Shown piece by piece: positions 28,147 through 37,226 of a stretch of 64,000 bases of DNA. Positions within the stretch are counted from its first letter, which is position 1. Each line of letters starts with the position of its first letter. Location: contig NZ_CP084753.1 of the NCBI RefSeq assembly GCF_020535545.1, positions 434,001-498,000 on the forward strand. The letters run 5' to 3'. Source of the stretch: Roseateles sp. XES5 (GTDB taxonomy: Bacteria; Pseudomonadota; Alphaproteobacteria; Rhizobiales; Rhizobiaceae). The notes below the pieces were generated by a model that saw nothing but the letters and a program-made list of their open reading frames with translations, was not told the DNA's origin and did no database searches. Position numbers and translations under genes: made by a program.

Positions 28147-28524
28147 ATGACCCACCAGCAGGACGAACGCGGCGATCCGCTGACCCGCACCCACGACCCA
28201 GCTCGCAAGACCTATACTGCGCAAGAGAGCCGCCAGGGCGGTCTCGGGCGGCCCGTACTGACGGTGCTCGGCACCAGCCTTGTCCTGGTCTTCCTCGTCT
28301 GGGGCGCGGTCGAAATCTGGGGCGAGGCGAGTGATCCGATCGAGCCGGTCGACGCTTCCCAGACGTCCTCGACGACAAACGGCACGCAAAGCCCGACGCA
28401 GGATACCATCGACGACACCGTGCCCGGCGGTGGCCAGACCGTGCCGACCGACCGCGATCCCACCCAGCAATCCGGCACCGGCGGCGACAGCCAGCGCGTC
28501 ACCCCCGATGGCAACGCCAACTAG
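28147..28524 (+). CDS. Small single-pass membrane protein of unknown function
   Basis: A 125-residue protein that I do not recognise. It has a polar N-terminus of about 35 residues, one membrane segment (VLTVLGTSLVLVFLVWGAVE) and a long Thr/Ser/Gln/Asp-rich low-complexity tail. The tail is probably periplasmic and disordered. The ATG at 28147 follows CAGGGAG; a GTG at 28138 is less likely. The TAG stop is the first three bases of RIME-like copy 3, so the tail end may have been set by that repeat. An EcfG-like promoter upstream suggests a stress-related role, which is inference. Confidence 0.7.
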   Translation: MTHQQDERGDPLTRTHDPARKTYTAQESRQGGLGRPVLTVLGTSLVLVFLVWGAVEIWGEASDPIEPVDASQTSSTTNGTQSPTQDTIDDTVPGGGQTVPTDRDPTQQSGTGGDSQRVTPDGNAN

Positions 28525-28624
28525 AGTTTGTCAGGGAAAAGTGGGAACCGGTTTTCCCGAAAAGACAAACGAAAACAAAAGAATTTAGAGCATGTCTGGT
28601 TCAATCTGAACCTGACATGCTCTA
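28522..28624. repeat. RIME1-like intergenic repeat, copy 3
   Basis: 103-bp copy of the element at 2158 and 18508, with GACAAAC and GCATG both in the well-pairing form. Its first three bases are the stop codon of the small membrane-protein gene. It separates two convergent genes. Confidence 0.8.
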
Positions 28625-28653
28625 GGCAATTCGGATGACCGCCCGCGCGCCGG

Positions 28654-29772
28654 CTAGGCGAGCCGACCGTACTGACGCATGACGTCGAGCAGCGCGTCGT
28701 GCCTGATGGCGTCGACGCGCAGGCGATCATGCGGCGTGCCGCCGGCATCCTCCGCCGCCAGCATGGCATTCACCACCGCTTCCTCCACACTGTCGACCGC
28801 CGCCATATAGGTAGCGTCGAGATGTTCGTCGTTGAGGATGTCGAGGGACAGCATCTCCGGCGCGCGATGGGCCATCGGCTGCGGATTGGCGGTGGAGAAG
28901 GCGAGGAAGATGTCGCCGGAATTGTTGCCGCCGGGCGTTCCGTTGCGGCCGATGCCGATAGCGGCGCGGCGGGCGAGGCGCTTCAACTGGTGCGGGGCGA
29001 GCGGCAGATCGGTGGCGATGACGACGATGATCGAGCCGCGCTCCTTGAGCTGGCTTTGCGGGGTGTTGTCCTGAAGGTGCTTTCCGACGGGAACGCCGCA
29101 GACCGTCAGCCAGTCGCGCTGGCCGTGATTGGCCTGCACCAGCGTGCCCACCGTATAGTCCCTGCCGCCATAGGAGACGATGCGGGAGGACGTGCCGGTG
29201 CCGCCCTTGAAGCCATAGGTGATCATGCCCGTGCCGCCGCCGCAATTGCCTTCCGTGACAGGGCCCCGAGAAAGGTTTTCCAACGCCGCACGCGCGTCGG
29301 CCTCCGTCACCGGCAAGCCGTTGATGTCGCTCAGCGCGCCGTCATAGGTCTCGGCGATGACAGGCATCAGCCAGAGGAAATCGCCGATCTCGTAGGTCGA
29401 GGCAAAGTGCTCCAGCATCCAGCGGATCGTCGCATGATGGGTGATGCCGACACCGTGGGTGTTGGTGATCATGACGGGGCCGAGGAAGGTGCCGCCATCC
29501 TCGATCCAGTGCGTGCCGGTCATTTCGCCATTGCCGTTGAACCGGTGCACGCCGGCATAGACCGGCACCGGCGTCCGGCTTTCGCTGTGCGGCAGGATGG
29601 CGGTGACGCCGGTGCGCACCGGCAGCTTGCGACCCGGGCGCGGGCTCTCCTCCCGGATCGTCTGGAAGCCGACGGCGACGCCCTCGACATCGGTGATGGC
29701 GTTGAAGGGGCCGGTGCGGCCGGTGAAGGGGAGGCCGAGATCGCGGGCGCGGGGCTTTGTCTTTTGGGTCAT
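28654..29772 (-). CDS. P1-family aminopeptidase (DmpA/BapA type, self-cleaving)
   Basis: A 372-residue N-terminal-nucleophile hydrolase of peptidase family P1 (DmpA, BapA). The nucleophile is probably the Ser in PGGNNSGDIFLAFST; the precursor cleaves itself just before it into alpha and beta chains. Another family pattern is VTEGNCGGGTGMITYGFKGG. Members release N-terminal residues from D-amino acid amides or beta-peptides. I chose the ATG at 29772 (MTQKTKPRARDLG); the longer frame is inside the permease. It is 2 bases downstream of that permease, so it is part of the transporter operon and probably acts on the imported amide or peptide. Confidence 0.9.
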   Translation of the reverse strand: MTQKTKPRARDLGLPFTGRTGPFNAITDVEGVAVGFQTIREESPRPGRKLPVRTGVTAILPHSESRTPVPVYAGVHRFNGNGEMTGTHWIEDGGTFLGPVMITNTHGVGITHHATIRWMLEHFASTYEIGDFLWLMPVIAETYDGALSDINGLPVTEADARAALENLSRGPVTEGNCGGGTGMITYGFKGGTGTSSRIVSYGGRDYTVGTLVQANHGQRDWLTVCGVPVGKHLQDNTPQSQLKERGSIIVVIATDLPLAPHQLKRLARRAAIGIGRNGTPGGNNSGDIFLAFSTANPQPMAHRAPEMLSLDILNDEHLDATYMAAVDSVEEAVVNAMLAAEDAGGTPHDRLRVDAIRHDALLDVMRQYGRLA

Positions 29773-29774
29773 GG

Positions 29775-30605
29775 TTATTTCTGCCGGGAGCGAAGATAGA
29801 GGCCGAGGGAGGCGATGACGAAGGAGAAGGTCAGCATCATCACGGCGATTGCGTTGATCTCCGGCTTGATGCCGCGCCGGAGCATGGCGAAGATGAACAT
29901 CGGCAGGGTCGTGACGTCGACGCCGGCGATGAAATAGGTGATGACGAGGTCGTCCATCGAGATGATGAAAGCGAGCAGCGCGCCGCCGAGGATGCCAGGC
30001 AGGAGCTGCGGAAAGACCACCCTGCGGAAGGTTGTCCATTCATTCGCCCCGAGATCGGCCGAGGCATGCTCCAGCGTGCGGTCCATGCCGGCGAGCCGGG
30101 CGGTGACGACGATGAAGACATAGGAGGTCAGGAAGGTGCACTGGCCGATGATGATCGTGCCGATGCCGAGACTGATGCCGGCATTGACGAAGAAGATCAG
30201 CAGCGCGATGCCGAGCACGATATCCGGCATCAGCATCGGCATGAACATGACGACGCGGTAGAACCGGCGGCCGAAGAAATCGAAACGGTAAAGCGCGATC
30301 GCCATGGCCGTGCCGAGCACGGTGGCGATGGCCGTGGTGGAGGCGGCAATCCTCAGGCTGTTCCACACGGCCTGTACGAGCTGGTCGGTGGATTCCAGAT
30401 AGAGCGCGTTTTCCGAAATCTTCGTCTTGAAGCCGAGGACCTGGGCGTACCAGTCCGTGGTGAAACCGGTCCAGGTCATCATGTTGACCGGGTTCGCATT
30501 GAACGAATAGACCGCGATCAGCGCCAGCGGAATATAGATGAAGGCGAAGAACAGCGCGGTATAGGCAAAGAGGCTGCCGCGGGCGAGGGTGGCGAAAATC
30601 TTCAT
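29775..30605 (-). CDS. ABC transporter permease, PotC type
   Basis: Permease of the third polyamine-type importer in the window, 276 residues with about six membrane segments and an EAA-like loop (LEHASADLGANEWTTFRRVV). The ATG at 30605 (MKIFATLARG) is preceded by GGAGAGACCG. It lies 10 bases from the PotB-like permease and 2 bases before the P1 peptidase gene, all in one direction. Substrate unknown. Confidence 0.92.
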   Translation of the reverse strand: MKIFATLARGSLFAYTALFFAFIYIPLALIAVYSFNANPVNMMTWTGFTTDWYAQVLGFKTKISENALYLESTDQLVQAVWNSLRIAASTTAIATVLGTAMAIALYRFDFFGRRFYRVVMFMPMLMPDIVLGIALLIFFVNAGISLGIGTIIIGQCTFLTSYVFIVVTARLAGMDRTLEHASADLGANEWTTFRRVVFPQLLPGILGGALLAFIISMDDLVITYFIAGVDVTTLPMFIFAMLRRGIKPEINAIAVMMLTFSFVIASLGLYLRSRQK

Positions 30606-30615
30606 CGGTCTCTCC

Positions 30616-31518
30616 TCAGCGTCCGGCTGCGGCATCGAGGCCGCGGCGGCCGGAAACGACCACGTAGATGAAGAGCAGCACCAGCATCACGCTCATCACC
30701 ATCATGGCGAGTGCCGAGCCGAAGGGCCAGTTGCGCGCGGCGAGGAACTGCTGCTCGATGAGGTTGCCGAGCATCATCACCTTGGCGCCGCCCAGGATGG
30801 TCGGCACGATGAAATTGCCGAGCGCGGGGATGAAGACGATGACCGCTCCGCCCGCAATGCCCGGCGCCGTCAGCGGCAGGATGATGCGCCAGAAGGTGCG
30901 GATCGGTCCCGCGCCGAGATCCAGCGAGGCGCGCACCAGCGTCCAGTCGAGTTTTTCGACGCTGGCATAGACGGGCATGAACATGAAGGGAATGAAGACA
31001 TAGACCATGCCGAGGATGATCGCGCCCTCGGTGTAGATGAGGTCGAGGGGCCGGGCGATGAGGCCGGTCTTCAGCAACACGTCGTTGGCAAGGCCGGTCT
31101 GGCGCAGGATCAGCACCCAGACGAAGAGCCGCACGATGAGACTGGCGAAGAAGGGCAGGGTGATGAGGAAGAGGCAGAAGTTCTTCCAGCGCTCCGAAAG
31201 GCGGCTGATGCAGAAGGCGGCCGGGTAGCAGACGAGAAGCGTCGCGATCACGGTCATGGCCGCGATCCTCAGCGAGCGCAGGAAGATCGCGATATAGATC
31301 GGATCGAAATCCTCGAACATCGGATCGGCGAAGCCGAGGATGCGGCCGAAGTTATGCGGATACCATGTCCACTCCACACCGCCGTAAAGACCGGGGGCCA
31401 GGAAACTGGTCACGATCATGATGGAGAGCGGACCGAGGAAGAAAACCGCCAGGAACAGCGAGACCGGTCCGAGCAGGACGGCAAGCTGGGCGCGGCGGCG
31501 AAAGGCAATCGACGACAT
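30616..31518 (-). CDS. ABC transporter permease, PotB type
   Basis: Permease of 300 residues. It has a basic N-terminus (MSSIAFRRRAQ), the first membrane segment, a PotB-type periplasmic loop (FLAPGLYGGVEWTWYP), and the EAA-like loop LVRASLDLGAGPIRTFWRI. I chose the ATG at 31518, directly after the ATPase stop (1-base gap); a longer frame to 31785 is inside the ATPase. Partner of the permease at 29775-30605. Confidence 0.92.
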   Translation of the reverse strand: MSSIAFRRRAQLAVLLGPVSLFLAVFFLGPLSIMIVTSFLAPGLYGGVEWTWYPHNFGRILGFADPMFEDFDPIYIAIFLRSLRIAAMTVIATLLVCYPAAFCISRLSERWKNFCLFLITLPFFASLIVRLFVWVLILRQTGLANDVLLKTGLIARPLDLIYTEGAIILGMVYVFIPFMFMPVYASVEKLDWTLVRASLDLGAGPIRTFWRIILPLTAPGIAGGAVIVFIPALGNFIVPTILGGAKVMMLGNLIEQQFLAARNWPFGSALAMMVMSVMLVLLFIYVVVSGRRGLDAAAGR

Positions 31519-31519
31519 G

Positions 31520-32603
31520 TCAGGCAGCCTCCGCCGGAATGAGGTGCACGGCCGACGGATCATAGGCAAGGCGCGCATGGCGCGACTGCTCGATTTCCCC
31601 GACGAGGCTGCGCCGCGCCGCGGGAATCTCCGCGATGACGCGCCGCCCCGTCGCCGTGCGGCCGAAAAGCTCGAAGGTCGAGCCGACGAAGACGATCTGC
31701 TCGAGGTCGACGTCGAGAGCCGGCGCGCCGTTGCCGGCCTCCGCAAGGAAGAATTGTTCCGGGCGAATGAGCGCCGTTGCGGCACCGGTCGCGCCCGGTC
31801 GACCGTGGGAGATCGCGATACCGTCCTGCGTCACCAGTTGCCCGCCGCCGGCCTCTCCCTCGAAGAGGTTGCTGGCGCCGACGAAGGTGGCGACGAAGCT
31901 ATTCTTCGGCTGGTCGTAGATGGCGCGCGGCGTGTCGAGCTGTTGGATCCGCCCGCCCGACAGCACGGCGACACGATCCGACATGGTCAGCGCCTCCTGC
32001 TGGTCGTGGGTGACGAAGATGAAGGAAATGCCGAGCTCGTTCTGCAGCGTCTTCAGTTCGATCTGCATCGCTTGGCGCAGGTTCTTGTCGAGGGCCGAAA
32101 GCGGTTCGTCGAGCAGGAGCAGCTTCGGACGGGCGATGATGGCGCGAGCCAGGGCCACGCGCTGCTGCTGGCCGCCGGAGAGCTGGGCGGGGCTTGCGGC
32201 TTTCCAGCCCATCGAGGCCGACCATGGCCAGCGCCTCCGCGACGCGCTTCATCCTTTCGGGCTTGGCGACGCCCGCGACTTCCAGCGCATAGCCGGTGTT
32301 TTCGCCCACCGTCATATGCGGAAAAAGCGCATAGTTCTGGAACACCGTATTGACCGGCCGGCGATAGGGTGGCCTGTCCGTCATGTCCTCGCCGTCGATC
32401 AGGATGCGGCCGGAATCGAGTTCCACGAAGCCGCTGATCGCCTGGAGGAGCGTGGTTTTTCCGCAACCCGACGGCCCCAGCAGCGTCAGGAATTCATTGC
32501 GCCGGACATCGAGATCGATGGCGTCCAGCGCGGTCACCGTCTGGCCTTCAGGCGTGGCAAAGGCCTTCGCCGCCTTCTCCAGGCGGACTATGGAGTCTCG
32601 CAT
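31520..32603 (-). pseudogene. ABC transporter ATP-binding protein, PotA type, single-base frameshift
   Basis: ATPase of the third importer, broken into two frames. The N-terminal part (from ATG 32603, MRDSIVRLEKAAKAF) has Walker [10 protein letters not shown] at residues 43-51. Near residue 138 the coding strand has CCCC (32192-32189) where CCC would join the halves as [12 protein letters not shown]. After it the second frame has the signature LSGGQQQR, Walker [13 protein letters not shown] and the C-terminal TOBE-like domain, ending at 31520. Removing one base restores a full 360-residue PotA. It could be a real lesion, disabling the importer, or a sequencing error in a C run. Confidence 0.88.
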
Positions 32604-32767
32604 CGTCGTTCCCCAATTTGTTATAAAAATAACGCTTGTGCGATTTAGATATATGGATACCATTTACTCATCCAAGTCAACGGCCGAAAAGAAGCCGGGA
32701 CGGGAAAGCAGGGCGCAAAGGAAAGCGCCGGGGCCGGCAAGGCCGAACCATCAGAGGAGACTATTCC
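32604..32767. promoter_or_regulatory. Divergent control region between PotA-like and PotD-like genes
   Basis: AT-rich 164-base gap between divergent genes of one transport system. GTTAT-AAAA-ATAAC (about 32620-32633) is a short inverted repeat, next to further AT-rich sequence with TATATGGATACC near 32650. It must hold promoters for both directions. No known operator could be identified; the RpiR regulator at 33895 is a candidate binder. Confidence 0.4.
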
Positions 32768-33838
32768 ATGACGAAAGCTCATCGCGCCGGCGCATCCGGT
32801 TTTCAGGCCTGGATGCGCGGCACTGCCCTCTCGCTTGCGGCCCTCGTGGCGACGGCAGGCATGGCGGGCGCCAGCGAACTCAATGTCTATAACTGGGGCG
32901 AATACATCAATCCGGAAGTGCTGAAGAAGTTCGAGGAGGAGACCCAGATCAAGGTCAACCTCTCGACCTATTCCTCCAACGAGGAAATGCTGGCAAAGAT
33001 CCAGGGCGGCGCGACGGGCTACGACGTGGTCTTCCCGTCCGTGCACATGCAGGACATCATGGCCAAGCTCGACCTGCTCGAAAAGACCGACATCAACACA
33101 TACGAGGGTTTCAAGAACATCGATCCGGCGTTCCTGCGCGCCAAGAGCGATCCGAACGGCGAGTATTGCCTGCCCTATGCCTGGGGTTCGGTCGGCATCT
33201 TCTATAACCGCAAGATTCTCGGCAAGGACGTCACCGGCTGGAAGGACCTGGTCGAGACGGTGAAGGCGAAGGGGCTGAAGTTCACCCTGCTCGACGACAT
33301 GCGCGAGGTGCTCGCTGTCGGCCTTATCCTCAACGGCCACAAGATCAACTCGACCGATCCCGCCGAATTGCAGCAGGCCGCCGACACGATCATCGCCATG
33401 AAGCCCGACATCGCTGCCTTCACCTATGACGAGCGGCCGATGGTGCAGGCGGGCGACGTTGCCGCCGGCCACGCCTTCGTCGGCGCCATGATCGACGTCT
33501 TCGGCAACGAAAAGGACCTCGGCTACGTGATCCCCGAAGAGGGCGCGACCATGTACCAGGAGGATATCTGCGTCCTGAAGAGCGCGCCGAACAAGGAGAA
33601 CGCCATCAAGTTCCTCCAGTTCTACACGCGCCCGGAAATCGTCGCCCTCAATGTCTCGCAGCAGACCAACGGCACGGCCAATGTGCCGGCGCGGCAATTG
33701 ACCATTGAAAAGATCAAGAATAGCAAGGAAATCAACCCGCCGGCCGAGACGATGAACCGGCTCCAGATATTCGAGGATCTGGGACCGGCCCTGCGTCAGG
33801 TGGACCGCGTATGGACGCGGGTCAAGACGGCCCAGTGA
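32768..33838 (+). CDS. Extracellular solute-binding protein, PotD/PotF type
   Basis: Periplasmic receptor of the third importer, 356 residues. The N-terminal signal (WMRGTALSLAALVATAGMAG) ends near GAS-EL at about residue 36; the mature start ELNVYNWGEYINPEVLKKFE is the PotD/PotF pattern. I chose ATG 32768, preceded by AGAGGAGAC; the upstream frame has no such site. The gene is divergent from its ATPase and permeases, an arrangement that allows separate dosage of the receptor. A hairpin follows it, then the RpiR gene. Confidence 0.92.
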   Translation: MTKAHRAGASGFQAWMRGTALSLAALVATAGMAGASELNVYNWGEYINPEVLKKFEEETQIKVNLSTYSSNEEMLAKIQGGATGYDVVFPSVHMQDIMAKLDLLEKTDINTYEGFKNIDPAFLRAKSDPNGEYCLPYAWGSVGIFYNRKILGKDVTGWKDLVETVKAKGLKFTLLDDMREVLAVGLILNGHKINSTDPAELQQAADTIIAMKPDIAAFTYDERPMVQAGDVAAGHAFVGAMIDVFGNEKDLGYVIPEEGATMYQEDICVLKSAPNKENAIKFLQFYTRPEIVALNVSQQTNGTANVPARQLTIEKIKNSKEINPPAETMNRLQIFEDLGPALRQVDRVWTRVKTAQ

Positions 33839-33850
33839 GTGCGGTTGATC

Positions 33851-33874
33851 CCCGCCCGTCCCTGGACGGGCGGG
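33851..33874 (+). terminator. Stem-loop after the PotD-like gene
   Basis: CCCGCCCGTC (33851-33860) pairs perfectly with GACGGGCGGG (33865-33874) around CCTG, 13 bases after the receptor stop and before the RpiR ribosome site. It probably ends or attenuates the receptor transcript. Confidence 0.7.
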
Positions 33875-33894
33875 ACTTTGAAGAGAGGGGCGAC

Positions 33895-34749
33895 GTGTCG
33901 AAACGCATTGTGAAGCTCGTTCAGTCCGACGATCTCCGGCGGTCCAAATCCGACAAGCTCATCGCCCACTATATCGAGCGGAATATCGCCGAGCTTCCCT
34001 TCGAGACGGCGCGCTCCATCGCCCAGCGCCTGCAGATCTCCCCGATGACCGTCGGGCGGTATCTGCGCCGCATGGGCTTCGACGGGCTGGACGACCTGAA
34101 GAGTGAATTGCGCCACGGCAGCTCCAATCCTGCCTGGCAGGTCAAGGGCCGCGTCGACCGGCTGGAGCAGGACCGCAAGGAGGGCAAGCTGCTCGCCGGT
34201 CTCATCCAGCAGCAGATCGACAATCTCGGCCAGATCTACGCCATTACCAGCGCGCCGGAATGGCAGCAGACGATCGACGCCTTGATAAACGCGACCGAGG
34301 TCTATGTCGCCGCCTACCAGAACGTGCGCGGCATCGCGCAATATTTCGCCAGCCAGCTTTCCTATACCCGCCCGCGCGTGCAGTTCGTCGACGGGCTCAA
34401 CGGCACCTATGCGGAACTGCTCGACGGCTCCGTCGAGGGGCGTCTGCTCTTCCTGCATGACGTTCGCCGCTTCGCCGCCAAGGCCCGGCCGCTCGCGCTC
34501 GAGGCGCGGCGCGCCGGCGTCAAGGTCGTGCTCCTGACGGACGAATTCTGCCCCTGGGGACCGGAGGTCTCCGATATCTGCCTGATCGTGCCCGGCTCGC
34601 ACGGCCCGCTCTGGGACGGTGCCGCCACCATGACCGCTGTCATGGACCTCATGCTCAGCAACATCATCGTCGTCATGGGCGACGAGGTGAGCGAGCGCGT
34701 CGACACGCTGACCCGCCTGCAGGACGTCTTCGGGGATTTCGAGACCTGA
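33895..34749 (+). CDS. RpiR-family (MurR/RpiR) transcriptional regulator
   Basis: A 284-residue regulator. The N-terminal helix-turn-helix covers ARSIAQRLQISPMTVGRYLR (about residues 37-56). The C-terminal half is a SIS domain, usually a sugar-phosphate sensor; the segments NVRGIAQYFASQLSYT and KVVLLTDEFCPWG fit it. I chose GTG at 33895 because AGAGAGGGG lies before it; an in-frame start at 33811 would overlap the receptor gene. It may control the adjacent importer, but an amine importer ruled by a SIS-domain regulator is unusual, so the ligand is open. Confidence 0.85.
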   Translation: MSKRIVKLVQSDDLRRSKSDKLIAHYIERNIAELPFETARSIAQRLQISPMTVGRYLRRMGFDGLDDLKSELRHGSSNPAWQVKGRVDRLEQDRKEGKLLAGLIQQQIDNLGQIYAITSAPEWQQTIDALINATEVYVAAYQNVRGIAQYFASQLSYTRPRVQFVDGLNGTYAELLDGSVEGRLLFLHDVRRFAAKARPLALEARRAGVKVVLLTDEFCPWGPEVSDICLIVPGSHGPLWDGAATMTAVMDLMLSNIIVVMGDEVSERVDTLTRLQDVFGDFET

Positions 34750-34802
34750 TAGCGGCCCATGCCTTGACGCTGCCGCGCGGCGCGGACTAAGGATGGGTCG
34801 AC

Positions 34803-35003
34803 GGTTCCCCGAAGGATGACTCCCAGGGGATTAATAGGGAACACGGTGCGGACGACCCAACAGGGACCCATTCCGTGGCTGCCCCCGCAACTGTAGGCGG
34901 ATTGCCGCCTGTCCTTGGACGCGTTTCGCGTCATGCCACTGCGCCTTGCGCGGGAAGGCAGACAGGTCGCAGATATCCGTGAGCCAGGAGACCTGCCGTC
35001 AGA
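34803..35003 (+). promoter_or_regulatory. Cobalamin (B12) riboswitch
   Basis: The 417-base gap before the corrinoid transporter holds the conserved blocks of a cobalamin riboswitch in order: GGGAACACGGTG (34838-34849), GCCCCCGCAACTGTAGGCGG (34881-34900), GCCACTG (34935-34941), GGGAAGGC (34952-34959), and the B12 box AGCCAGGAGACCTGCC (34982-34997). Ends are approximate. Cobalamin binding should lower expression of the downstream importer. Confidence 0.93.
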
Positions 35004-35048
35004 GCCACAATCCGAACACGGGCGGGGATGCCCGGAACAGGAGACGCC

Positions 35049-35132
35049 ATGACGAACCCGACTGCCGGCGACGGCAGACCACCCTTCGTTTTCTCCCGAC
35101 CGACCGCGCGCAGCCCTTGGCCCGTCGCGTGA
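35049..35132 (+). CDS. Possible 27-residue leader ORF after the B12 riboswitch
   Basis: A short frame from ATG 35049 to TGA 35132 (MTNPTAGDGRPPFVFSRPTA, then RSPWPVA), with a very good ribosome site ACAGGAGACGCC. It sits between the riboswitch and the receptor gene. It could be a leader peptide that couples ribosome loading to expression, or an accidental frame; there is no homology to judge by. Confidence 0.35.
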   Translation: MTNPTAGDGRPPFVFSRPTARSPWPVA

Positions 35133-35166
35133 GCCCGTCCGCCTTCCTTCACCTCGGGAGATATCC

Positions 35167-36201
35167 ATGACCCATTCCGCTGCGGCCCCGCGCGCCGCCT
35201 CCTTCCTGTCGCTCATGGCCGGGTTCGTCCTTGCCGCCGGCACGGCCCAGGCCGCCGAAACGGTGTATCCGCTGACGCTGGAAAACTGCGGCCGCCCCGT
35301 CACCTTCGAGAAGGCGCCGGAACGCGCCGTCTCGCTCGGCCAGAGTTCGACGGAAATCCTCTACCTGCTCGGCGTCGGCGACCGCATGGTCGGCACCGCC
35401 GTCTGGATCGGCCCGGTTCTGGCAGGCTATGAGGAGGCGAACGCCAAGGTGGAGCGCCTTGCCGACAACGATCCGAGCTTCGAAAGCGTCGTCGCCAAGA
35501 AGCCCGATCTCGTGACCACGCAGTTCCAGTGGCATGTCGGCCCGGAAGGCGTCGTCGGGACGCCCGAACAGTTCGCGGAACTGAAGATCCCGGTCTATAC
35601 GTCGCCGGCCGACTGCATGGGCAAGGACAATTCCGGTGGCGGTGACGGCGTGCGCAACACCGTCTTCACCATGGAGCTGATCTACAAGGAAATCAGCGAG
35701 CTGGCGCAGATCTTCAACGTACAGGATCAGGGCGAGAAGGTCATCGCCGATCTCAAGGCGCGCGAGGCCGCGGCCCGTAAGAAAATCGCCTCGGCCGATG
35801 GAAAGCTGTCCGCCGTCTTCTGGTTCTCCAGCGCCGAACTCGACATCGATCCCTATGTCGCCGGCCGCAACGGCGCGCCCGGTTACATCCTGTCGGCGCT
35901 CGGCATCAGGAACGTCATCGAAAGCGACGAGGAATGGCCGACGGTCGGCTGGGAGACCATCGCCAAGGCAGATCCCACCATCATCGTTACCGGCAAGATG
36001 GAGCGCCGCCGCTACCCCGCGGACGATGTCGCCATCAAGCACAAGTTCCTCAAGGAGGACCCGGTCGCCAGCCTCATGCCGGCCGTGAAGAACGGCCATG
36101 TCGTCGATATGGACGCGCAGGCGATGAACCCGACGATCCGCACGATCGAAGGCATTGAGGTGCTGGCCGACGCTGTCGAAAAGGCTGGCCTCGCACAGTG
36201 A
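35167..36201 (+). CDS. ABC transporter substrate-binding protein, BtuF/FecB type
   Basis: A 344-residue periplasmic receptor. The signal peptide covers about 1-30 (FLSLMAGFVLAAGTAQA). The mature part has the class III binding-protein pattern: RPVTFEKAPERAVSLGQSSTEILYLLGVGDRMVG, and KKPDLVTTQF. The start at 35167 follows TCGGGAGATATCC. The B12 riboswitch upstream points to vitamin B12, another corrinoid or a cobalt chelate as ligand. The C-terminus overlaps the permease start by 4 bases (GTGA). Confidence 0.88.
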   Translation: MTHSAAAPRAASFLSLMAGFVLAAGTAQAAETVYPLTLENCGRPVTFEKAPERAVSLGQSSTEILYLLGVGDRMVGTAVWIGPVLAGYEEANAKVERLADNDPSFESVVAKKPDLVTTQFQWHVGPEGVVGTPEQFAELKIPVYTSPADCMGKDNSGGGDGVRNTVFTMELIYKEISELAQIFNVQDQGEKVIADLKAREAAARKKIASADGKLSAVFWFSSAELDIDPYVAGRNGAPGYILSALGIRNVIESDEEWPTVGWETIAKADPTIIVTGKMERRRYPADDVAIKHKFLKEDPVASLMPAVKNGHVVDMDAQAMNPTIRTIEGIEVLADAVEKAGLAQ

Positions 36202-37226
36202 CGAAGGATCGCCCCATCCTGCTCCGGACGGGCGCCGCTATCGCGGCGCTCGTGATGCTCATCGCCGCGCTCGGTGTGGGCGCGGCGGTGGGTGAGACCG
36301 CCATTCCGCTCGCAACCGTGGCGAAGACGGTCGCGAACCGCCTCTGGCAAGCGGGCCATGCGCTGGATCCCATCGACGAGGGTATCGTCTGGAACTATCG
36401 CCTGAGCCGCGCGGTGGTCGCCGCCTGCTGCGGTTCGGCGCTGGCGCTGTCCGGCGTCGTCCTGCAATCCCTGCTGCGCAATGCGCTCGCCGATCCCTAT
36501 ATTCTCGGCATTTCCGCCGGCGCCTCCACGGGCGCGGTGGGCGTCGCGATCCTCGGCTTCGGCGGCGGCATGCTCACGCTGCCGGCCGGCGCCTTCCTCG
36601 GCGCGCTCGTCGCCTTCGGGCTTGTCAGCGTGCTGGCCGTCAGGGCCGGGCGGGGCACGAGCGCCATCATTCTGGCGGGGGTCGCCGGCTCGCAGCTGTT
36701 CAACGCGCTCACCTCCTTCATCGTCACCAAGGCGGCCAATGCCGAGCAGGCGCGCGGCATCATGTTCTGGCTGCTCGGCAATCTCTCGGGCGTGCGCTGG
36801 CCGGATGTGTGGCTGGCGCTGCCGGTCGCCCTTGCCGGCCTGCTCGTCTGCCTCTGGCATGCCCGCGCGCTCGACGCCTTCACCTTCGGCACGGAATCGG
36901 CCGCCTCGCTCGGCATTCCCGTTCGCCGGGTCTATGTCGTGCTGATCGCCATTTCCGCACTGATGACGGCCGTCATGGTCTCCATCGTCGGCTCCATCGG
37001 CTTCGTCGGCCTTGTCATTCCCCATGCCGCGCGCATGGTCGTCGGCGTGCGTCACGGCCTGCTGCTGCCCGCCTCCGCGCTGATCGGCGCCATCTTCATG
37101 ATCGCGGCGGACATACTTTCCCGCATCATCATTCCCGGTCAGGTCCTGCCCATCGGCGTCATCACGGCGCTGTTCGGCGCGCCGGCCTTCGCGCTCATCC
37201 TCAGCCAGAGGAGGTCGGCCCTGTGA
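36198..37226 (+). CDS. FecCD-family ABC transporter permease (BtuC type)
   Basis: A 342-residue permease with about ten membrane segments, normal for the FecCD/BtuC group. Typical segments are LRNALADPYILGISAGAS and VGSIGFVGLVIPHAARM. The GTG start at 36198 overlaps the receptor stop, and the stop overlaps the ATPase GTG start. The protein forms the channel for a corrinoid, heme or siderophore-like ligand; the riboswitch favours a corrinoid or cobalt-related one. Confidence 0.92.
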   Translation: MTKDRPILLRTGAAIAALVMLIAALGVGAAVGETAIPLATVAKTVANRLWQAGHALDPIDEGIVWNYRLSRAVVAACCGSALALSGVVLQSLLRNALADPYILGISAGASTGAVGVAILGFGGGMLTLPAGAFLGALVAFGLVSVLAVRAGRGTSAIILAGVAGSQLFNALTSFIVTKAANAEQARGIMFWLLGNLSGVRWPDVWLALPVALAGLLVCLWHARALDAFTFGTESAASLGIPVRRVYVVLIAISALMTAVMVSIVGSIGFVGLVIPHAARMVVGVRHGLLLPASALIGAIFMIAADILSRIIIPGQVLPIGVITALFGAPAFALILSQRRSAL

